Assembly: GCA_036971715.1 (NCBI GenBank)
Contig: JAVHJL010000014.1
Location: forward strand, 150,838-214,837
DNA length: 64,000 bases
Origin: Arthrobotrys musiformis
Taxonomy: Eukaryota; Ascomycota; Orbiliomycetes; Orbiliales; Orbiliaceae
Reading direction: 5' to 3'
Positions 56,524-64,000 of the stretch are shown here, piece after piece (position 1 is the stretch's first letter; every line of letters begins with the position of its first letter). The position numbers were made by a program, and so were the translations under genes. The notes below the pieces were generated by a model. That model had not been told where the DNA came from and searched no databases. It worked only from the letters and a program-made list of their open reading frames with translations.

Positions 56524-59500
56524 CTATATATTAAATTTTCCTTTATTTAATAATTTAAATACAGAATCACTCACTGATGAACGTAACGATTTTAAATTTA
56601 TTAAATAAAATAAACTATATAACATAACAAGTATTAAACTGTTATCAAAGCTATAAATATATGGAATTGAGATATAAAAAGTTAAACCTACTAAAATATA
56701 TAAAGCATAACTAGTAATAACACCAGTATCTAAACTACTAATACTTTTTCCTAAGTAAAGAATTCCTTTTTCTAAACCGTATGGCCCTATTAATTCTAAA
56801 GAACCTCTATCTAAAAATTTAGTTGTTTGACCACCTAATATTAGAATTTTCCAGTTATATATTTATTGTAAAACATTTCTACAAAGAAACGTTGATTAAA
56901 GAATACAAAAATATTATATCCAAATCTTGAATATTTAAAGTTCATTAAAGATTCAGGTAAAAACTCAGAAATTATTAAAGCAAATAGTGACATAGTAATT
57001 GTAAGTACAAAAGGTAATAATTTATAAATAGTTGGTACAGAGAATTCGGTGTCAATTAATATTTCATGAGAAGGATGAATAAAGATACTATTATCTACAA
57101 AGAAATTAGACCCTAATCCAACATAAATATCTTTAGTGATATAACCAAAGAAAATTGAAAATACAGCTAATACAATAAAGGAATGCTAAGATATAAATCA
57201 CCTTCATGAGCATTTTTGTAATATATTAAAGTCCATGAGGATTAGATAAGAAAGTAAGATATAGAACTTTGATAGAGTAAATCGTAGTAAATGAAGCACC
57301 AATAACAGCTATAAAATAAACAGCAGTGCTAGAGAAATAATATTGTCCATAAGACAATTCGAGTATAAGATCCTTTGAGTAGAATCCAGTCATGTACAAA
57401 GCTAATAAAGTTTATCACGAAAATATATACCATTGGTATATTATATACTAATAATTTTAAAGGATATGATATTTTAGCTGAAGGTAAATCATAACATCGA
57501 CCAAAGGTCGATGACAATGAAAATTTATTTATAATAATTATTACAGAATTATTAGGTCTTTCTTCCTCTATTCATACCAGATTGGATTTTTGAATTTCCA
57601 TCAGCGAAGCTGATGTTTTAAATGCTCTTTATTTTGTACTAATCACGCTACTTTTTGAAATCCTCAAAATCTTTAGCTTTTACCCCTATTACTGGATATT
57701 TTTCATAGAAAGGAATAATTTTTTTAATAAGATCTGGTAATTACTTACAATAAAATCTCCAGCCAATCCACCTGTTCTTTCTCTATATCTACCACAATTA
57801 AAATAATTTTTTATGTTTAAAAGAAGCTGTGTATCTCTAGTATGTTGAGTAATTTGAAATACTAATTCACATAAACTTATTGAAGTTGTGGATGATTTCT
57901 AACTCTAACCATAAAACAACCTTCACCACTTGTAAACCCTGCCACTCATTGAGGATCTGAAATCGATAGATCTTGAATTAAAGGTCTTGCTATAGGAATT
58001 ACATCAGGAAAAGCCTCCTTTAATGATAATTAAGACCTTTGTTCATGGAGGCTTTAATACTAATTAATTCTTTAGTCCTTCCATTGTTAAATGAGATCCT
58101 CTCATATAACCCATAGCTAATTTAAATAACTCATAATCAGACCGTTTCTGGCTAATTAATGGGTATTTATCAAAATGAGCAATTATTACTTCTAATTCTT
58201 TAATTCCATATACTTCAAATGAGACTGCTGTAACCCAGCTGTATAAATCTTTCCTATACCTAAATTTAATTGAATTAATTCTAAAATAGCTTTATCCTTA
58301 CTATGTAAACATATCTGGAAAGAAGGTCGACCAATCAACCAGTTTTATATTCTTTATTTTTAGTATAGAAACTCGAAAACAACCCTCAGCATCAGTAAAT
58401 CCTGTTAGTCATCAATCCGCTAGAGAAGAATTATATGAAATATCGCTTGTATTTTTAAAGAAAGTTGATTAATGTATTGGAATTGAATAACCAGTAGATA
58501 AACTAGAAAAATTTCTTTTCTATAGAAAGAAGCTAACCCAAATTCTGAGTTTTATATCCTATAAATCCTATGAGCATATTATTTGAAATGAAGGGAGTCT
58601 TATTATTTGATAATTTATTTCTAAATTCTTTAGAATATGCATTATACACAGAAATAAAAATTTGTGTAAACCACCGTCTATTCGTTGCTCTTTACAGGCT
58701 TATAAAGCCTGATTTAGATTCGCGGTAATCCATTATTATTTTGCAATAAATCTTCTGATTATTACCATACACCAATAATTACTTGGTTCACTTATATAGC
58801 TAGGTATCAGAAGCTTTAGATAATCCCCGAAATTTGATGGTTGTTCCCGCAGAAGCAGTTTCCCAAAAAGCTCAGCAGGAAATCGACTAAACTAAGAGAA
58901 GCTATCATCATGACTGAATAAGTAATGGTAAAATTGCACGTAATCCACCATATTTCTAAAATCTTGATTATCAGCCATAGCGTGAATAACACTTCCAGCA
59001 CCAAGGAACAGTAAGGCTTTATAGAATGCATGATTAACAAGATGAAAAAGGGCAACATTATACGATGATAAACCTACTGCAATTACCATCATTCCTAATT
59101 GCAAATTATTATCACTTAAAATACAAAAAAAATGAATGTTTAAATGACATAATGTGGACCATTTCTTTATTAATCTTGGTATTTTTCCCATCTATCTTTA
59201 AACTTAATTCATTCATTTAATTTTATTATATCTTTATTATTTTGCTAATCCTTTTAAATAGAATCTTTATTAAATTAACTCTTTTCATTTTTCTGTTCTT
59301 AAAGGATATTTACTGAAATAATTATCGATTAAATTAAATAATTCTGCTTTCTGTATACAACATATTTAAATGCTTCAATTTAGGACTAAGAATATCAACT
59401 CTACCTCCATAAATATCTATTAATGGCTCTAATAAATATTTATTTTTTGAGATATACCTATAAATACTGTCCAGATGATTCATTAAAATAAATTGATCCA

Positions 59501-62390
59501 TCGCTATCTATGAATCCACTTAATCACCCATTATTAAAGATAAATTTCAGAGTATTTTAATTCTATATTAAATTAACACATAATTTATTAATTTGTAATA
59601 AACGTGTAGATTTCTTAAAAGTCCATTTATATCATTTATTAATAGAATTAAACCAGCTTATGTCTAATTTATATTTAAATGCATTAGCATTTGAAACTTG
59701 TTTACTGTTCCACCGTATCTATGTTTTATAAGATATAGTGCTTTTTATCTCTAGCATCCATAGTGATTCACAACTATTGTAACCTTTTTTAGTTAATAAA
59801 AAATAACCATCACCATCTATAATCCAGCTAATCACTGTTTAAAAGATAAATCATTATTTATGTGATTATGGGTATAATATCTTGTTGTTCCGTATCATCA
59901 TCTTCAAAATTATCTTATCACTGTCATTCTCCACTTCGCTACATGAAATGGAATGAGCAGCCGCAAAATTTAATTCTAAATAATTTATATTACTAGCAGA
60001 CGTTAGAATAGAAAAACCTAAAATAATAAAAATATAATTTTAAAGATAAATGTTAAATTAATTATTTTAATTTAACAAAGACTAATATCAAACGTATGGC
60101 CTCTGAGATTCCTACTAACTAATTAATTAATAATTATTAATACATCAAACGTCAAAAGACGTAATAATTTTTGATCTAAAGCATTATTTATAATTTGTCT
60201 CAATGATTTTAAATTTTATCCACTCATTGAATTTATCGAGTTGATTAACATTCAAATACCTATGATTACAACAAAGATAATAGGCATTAATTAAATTAAG
60301 TTAGCTAGTTTGCATGATTCAAAGGATATATTTGAAAATAATTATTTACTAAATTTAATACTTCTTTTTTTCTAAAAATAAATATTGAAATCCTTCTCTT
60401 TTACTAAGAATAGAAACTCTTCCACCATACAAATTTTGTAACGGATCTAATATATATTTATTATTTGAGTGACACTAATAATTAATTGACCTGACTTATT
60501 ATCAATAAATATTGATCCATCTCCATCTATAAAACCACTAAATCAACCATTATTATAAGTTAATAATAAAGGTTCTTTAAGTTTTATATTATATTTACAC
60601 AGATTTATTAGTTGAATCATTCTTGCAGGTTTCTAATATATCCATTAACATCTTCGATTAAACTAATTAAACCTTTTTTATGTTGTAATTTATATTTTAA
60701 TGCTTTAAATCCGGATATAGATTTTATAGATCCGTTATATTATGTTTATTTCATACAATGCAGATTTATCTTTATGCTAGCAACTAATTTCAAACTAGGC
60801 TACCTTTTTGGTCAAAATAAATTGACCATTAGCATCTATAAATCCCGCTAATCATTCATGAAAATTTTGGATTATCTTTTGGTTATTAAGATTACTACAG
60901 TACAATAAGATCTTTATTTACTTTTGACTAATTGTAGTTGAAGATCCTATTTTTACCTCTCTACTTTATTCATTGTTAGTTTAATTTGTTAATTTTTTCT
61001 AACCCTTCCAATTCCAAATGAACTTACTTTAATTAATGAGCTGCTTTATTAAAATCGATAAATTCTTAGATTTTGATCCAATAAGTGGATACTTATCAAA
61101 AAATGGGATAATTTTTCATGTATAATCTTTAAATTTTGAAACAACAAATTCAACCGCTTCACCTGAACTCTTTAAATAGTAGTTTCCACAATTAAAATAA
61201 TTCACAAAACTTTTAATAATAATACATCCCTAGAATGTTGTCCAACTAAAAATTTAATTGTACTGTTCCACCTGCTTTATTGGATGAAGGGTTAATGGCT
61301 ATATAAAAACAACCCTCACCGTCAACGAATCCAGACATTCAATGTGGATCAGGAATTATCTGATTATTAATCTGAGGTCTATAACTGGGATAGTTCAGAA
61401 AAGCTATTTTTAACTCGTTGATAAACCATTATTAATACAGCTTTAATTGATACTATTTTTTGTAAACCTTCCTTAGTTAAATGCTCTCTAGCTTTCATTA
61501 ATTCTATTGCTTGTTTAAATAACTGATAGTCTGACCATTTCTGCGAAATCAACGGATAATTGCAAAATGATGAACAATAACTGTAAATCTTTTAAAGAAC
61601 CAACCCAATATTGAATGCAATCAGATCCTCTATCTGTCACTGTACCAACATAAAATAATTTTGTAGATTTCTATTAATACTTTATCCTTTGGGTGTAAAG
61701 CTATTTTAAAAACTAACTCTACAGAATAACCAGTTCTCATTTTAGAGTTAGGTCTTACATTAATAAGAAAACAACCCTCAGCGTCAGTAAATCCTGTTAT
61801 GTAATATGGATTTATTTATTAGGTTCAAAAATTTTTTCTGCTGCGAAGCTACAATCATAGGGCCAATTAACGTACATAACCTTAAATCCTCTGGAGTATA
61901 TGAAGTTGAAATATTAGATATAGCATGAAATAATAAATCCTCCGATGCAAATGTACAAAAAACATAATGTATTAAATAATTTATTAATAGAATAATATTA
62001 ACATTTCACCTTACTGACATATTGACATGTTGTTTATAACATCCATACAATAGTACAATCATTAATGAGAGATGAATTAAAAATGTTAACATTATAATGA
62101 CTATATAATAAATAGTCATGAGCTTTGGTTATCTGCGAATTGGCTATAATAAATAAAATTATAACTTCTTCGTATATAGTTCGATACCTAAATGCAATAA
62201 AATGAATTTACATTTTGAGCCAATTGACTCATAGTTGAATAGGCAATAACTTTTTTATATCTTGTTGGAATAAACCAATTAAAGAGCTAAATACTGTAGT
62301 TAAAGCTCCAATTCATAGACATAATAGTAGCGTAGTACTACTATATTCAATTAATGGGGAACTACGCATAAGTAAGTAAACACCGGCTGT
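56524..62390 (-). CDS. nad5: NADH dehydrogenase subunit 5, 3' exons (several single-base frame breaks)
   Basis: Proton-pumping subunit of complex I. Exons (minus): about 62390-62221 'TAGVYLLMRSSPLIEYSSTT' to 'QDIKKVIAYSTMSQL'; 59095-58885 'GMMVIAVGLSSYNVALFHLV' to 'SVMMIASLSLV'; 57402-56524 'ALYMTGFYSKDLILELSYGQ' to 'SVSDSVFKLLNKGKFNI'. Upstream exons are beyond the window. The protein is well conserved but the frame breaks at single bases: after 'QDFR', after 'RAILP', after 'NPHG', after 'LSIP', and after 'ITGK', usually one base short next to a short homopolymer. Such clean conservation with repeated one-base losses suggests consensus errors rather than decay. Confidence 0.85.
57403..58884 (-). 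mobile_element. nad5 intron with a degenerate LAGLIDADG_1 ORF
   Basis: Group I core: ATCAAATTTCGGGGATTATC (58821-58840), TTACCGCGAATCTAAATC (58714-58731) and AAAGAGCAACGAATAGACGG (58676-58695). A double-motif endonuclease (58480-57540) shows its motif 1 region, 'HLTMEGLKELISIKASMNKG' and 'WVAGFTSGEGCFMVRVRN', but is interrupted about every 100 nt by one-base shifts. The linker region holds a hairpin (catcgacctttggtcgatg, 57498-57516). Confidence 0.75.
59096..62220 (-). mobile_element. nad5 intron with three endonuclease remnants
   Basis: Between 'YSTMSQL' and 'GMMVIAVG'. From 5': a LAGLIDADG_1 double-motif enzyme (61830-60960) with 'ITGFTDAEGCFLINVRPNSK' and 'WMSGFVDGEGCFYIAI'; a half-domain type enzyme (60880-60290) with 'WLAGFIDANGQFILTKK' and 'WFSGFIDGDGSIFIDNKSGQ'; and a second enzyme of that type (59990-59230) with 'GWLSGFIDSDGSIYFNESSG'. 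The last two are tandem relatives. All are frameshifted. Confidence 0.75.
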
Positions 62391-64000
62391 ACATTTTGTT
62401 GGTAATTCCTAAGTGAAAAAAGAAATAACACACCATTACTTTCGCAATGGATCGGACCATATCTTTAACTATTAATTTTTTTGTTAATAAATTATTTTAT
62501 TTAAACCATCTTCAGTTAAATGTTCTTTATTAATACCAAATTATGTATTTACATCAATTCTAAAAGCAAGAGATTTACTTGTTGTTCTTAATTTATGTAT
62601 ACTTAAATATCGTCTAATTACTTTAAGTTTAATAAAATCAGAACAATGAAATACCCAACTTTCTATTGATTTATCATATTTAATATTATAAGATTTTTTT
62701 TTTGAGTATTTAGAAATACATCTCGTAAGAGCTTTATTATGTAAAATTCATTATACTTTATTGAAAAACTTAAGTATGTACTTTATTAATTATTTTTTTT
62801 ACAGTTTTTTTTACCGTTAAAAACAACCTAACGCATCAAAAAACCCACTTATTCAACTGTTTGATAAACTAGGTATAATTAAATTATTTTTATAATTTAT
62901 ATCCATTTTATATTGTTGATTAATGTGAGTAATCAATTTTCAAATTCTTTTTGTTTAGATTTAGTAGATAAATTTCCATTAAATATTGTAATTAATCTTT
63001 CAAATTATCTTTTCCTGAAACATAAAAAATTCCTACGTTTTTTGTTTTTTCAGCTTTAAACATAATTTTACCAAAGCCTAATTCATTTTTTTTTTTATTT
63101 AAAAAAAATGAGTTTGTATATCTAACATATCTTTTTTATACTAAGAAAATTTTATTATTCAATATTATAAAAGAACCAGCCCCTTCTGTAAAACCTATAA
63201 ATCACTAAAAAGTTTTTATTATTTTCTTTTTATGTAAAGGTAATAAATTAAAATAGTTATCAAAATTATAAGTTATATCGTGTATGGTCTCTGAAGATAC
63301 CAATAAGACAATTATATCTTATAGTTTCTTGCTGATTATCTATTGTTATATCTTTAAATTTATTAAGTGTTATAAAATATAATTAAATTTAAAGCTTTAA
63401 GAATTCCCAGCATATAACGATATTATAATTGTTAAATTTACATTTAACAACGGCAACAGCATTATTTTTTTTTTATTCTAAAACCCAAAGGTTTTCTTTA
63501 ATCACCACTTATAAAAGTGAATTAAACAGGTATTATTACAAATAATTTATTATATTAAAACTTTCTGTACGTATTCATTCCATATGCTAAAATTTTTAGT
63601 TCATTTAACCCTTCGAAAGTTAAATGTCTTTTATTTTTTATGATATATATTCCTTTACAAAAATCTAAAAAATCTTTATTTTGCTCCATAAATAGGATTT
63701 TTTTTCAAATAAAGGTATTACAACATTAGTTAAATCCGTAATATTAGCAACAGATATACTATGCCTGTCTATACCATCCCCAGGTTTTACTACAGTACCA
63801 CAACCCATTGATTCTATAATTCTTTTAGAACCATTAAATCACGCTCGTGTTGAGTAATACGAAATTGCGGTTGACATGTAAATCCCAATTTCATTTGGCG
63901 CTTTAGTATAGTTTAATCAAATGTACCATCAGCCTGTGTAAATCCCGCTATTTTTCAATTAGATCTTAATAATGTTATGCTAGTTCAAACACAGGTTTAA
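62391..64000 (-). mobile_element. Upstream nad5 intron (partial), with two endonuclease remnants
   Basis: The sequence immediately 5' of the 'TAGVYLLM' exon is intron, running off the window. It contains a remnant with 'WFIGFTEGAGSF' and 'ELGFGKIMFKAEKTKNVGIF' (63220-62480) and the C-terminal part of a LAGLIDADG_1 enzyme ending 'HLTFEGLNELKILAYGMNTY' (63990-63560). Frames are broken throughout. Confidence 0.65.

Overview
The window is an AT-rich, almost certainly fungal, mitochondrial genome segment. It carries the large and small mitochondrial rRNAs (rnl, rns), 16 recognisable tRNAs, and atp9, nad4, atp8, cox2, nad6 and the 3' part of nad5. All of these are on the minus strand, so they read from high to low coordinates. 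TGA is read as tryptophan: it occurs at conserved Trp positions (for example the two W of cox2 'HQWYWSYQY'), and a tRNA-Trp(UCA) is present at 9994-10065. That is translation table 4. ORF calls made with the standard code break most genes here. The lineage is not decidable from the window; table 4, the intron load and the GC-rich hairpins fit many Basidiomycota and some early-diverging fungi.

Layout: 0.5-10.9 kb holds tRNAs around rnl (about 2.7-7.5 kb), which has one group I intron with an intact homing endonuclease. 12.0-17.7 kb is a plus-strand island with a 1507-residue phage-type RNA polymerase and a 276-residue membrane ORF, probably an integrated mitochondrial plasmid. 18.0-22.1 kb has a LAGLIDADG gene and rns, with a probable group I intron near the rns 3' end. 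24.2-29.5 kb is atp9, split by one group II and several group I introns, with its 3' end present in several copies among GIY-YIG and LAGLIDADG remnants. 29.5-34.7 kb is mostly non-coding with GC hairpins and tRNA-Tyr, -Met and -His. 34.7-41.5 kb is nad4 (three exons, two group I introns), followed downstream by a second, diverged copy of its 3' end plus a second endonuclease fragment. 41.5-46.2 kb is a cassette-like stretch with atp8, an atp8-derived multi-membrane ORF, a C2H2 zinc-finger membrane ORF and two other unknown ORFs, preceded by three families of near-identical leader repeats. 46.2-53.6 kb is cox2 (four exons, three endonuclease-bearing introns). 54.1-55.5 kb is an unknown acidic ORF and nad6. 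56.5-64.0 kb is nad5 exons and endonuclease-filled introns.

The genes belong to oxidative phosphorylation (complexes I, IV, V) and mitochondrial translation. The rest is mobile DNA. Three points stand out. First, a two-finger C2H2 protein is encoded in mitochondrial code. Second, mobile elements have repeatedly duplicated the 3' ends of host genes (atp9, nad4). Third, many otherwise conserved frames (nad5, nad6, several ORFs) break at single bases, often in homopolymers, so consensus errors must be excluded before calling pseudogenes, above all in 56.5-64 kb.
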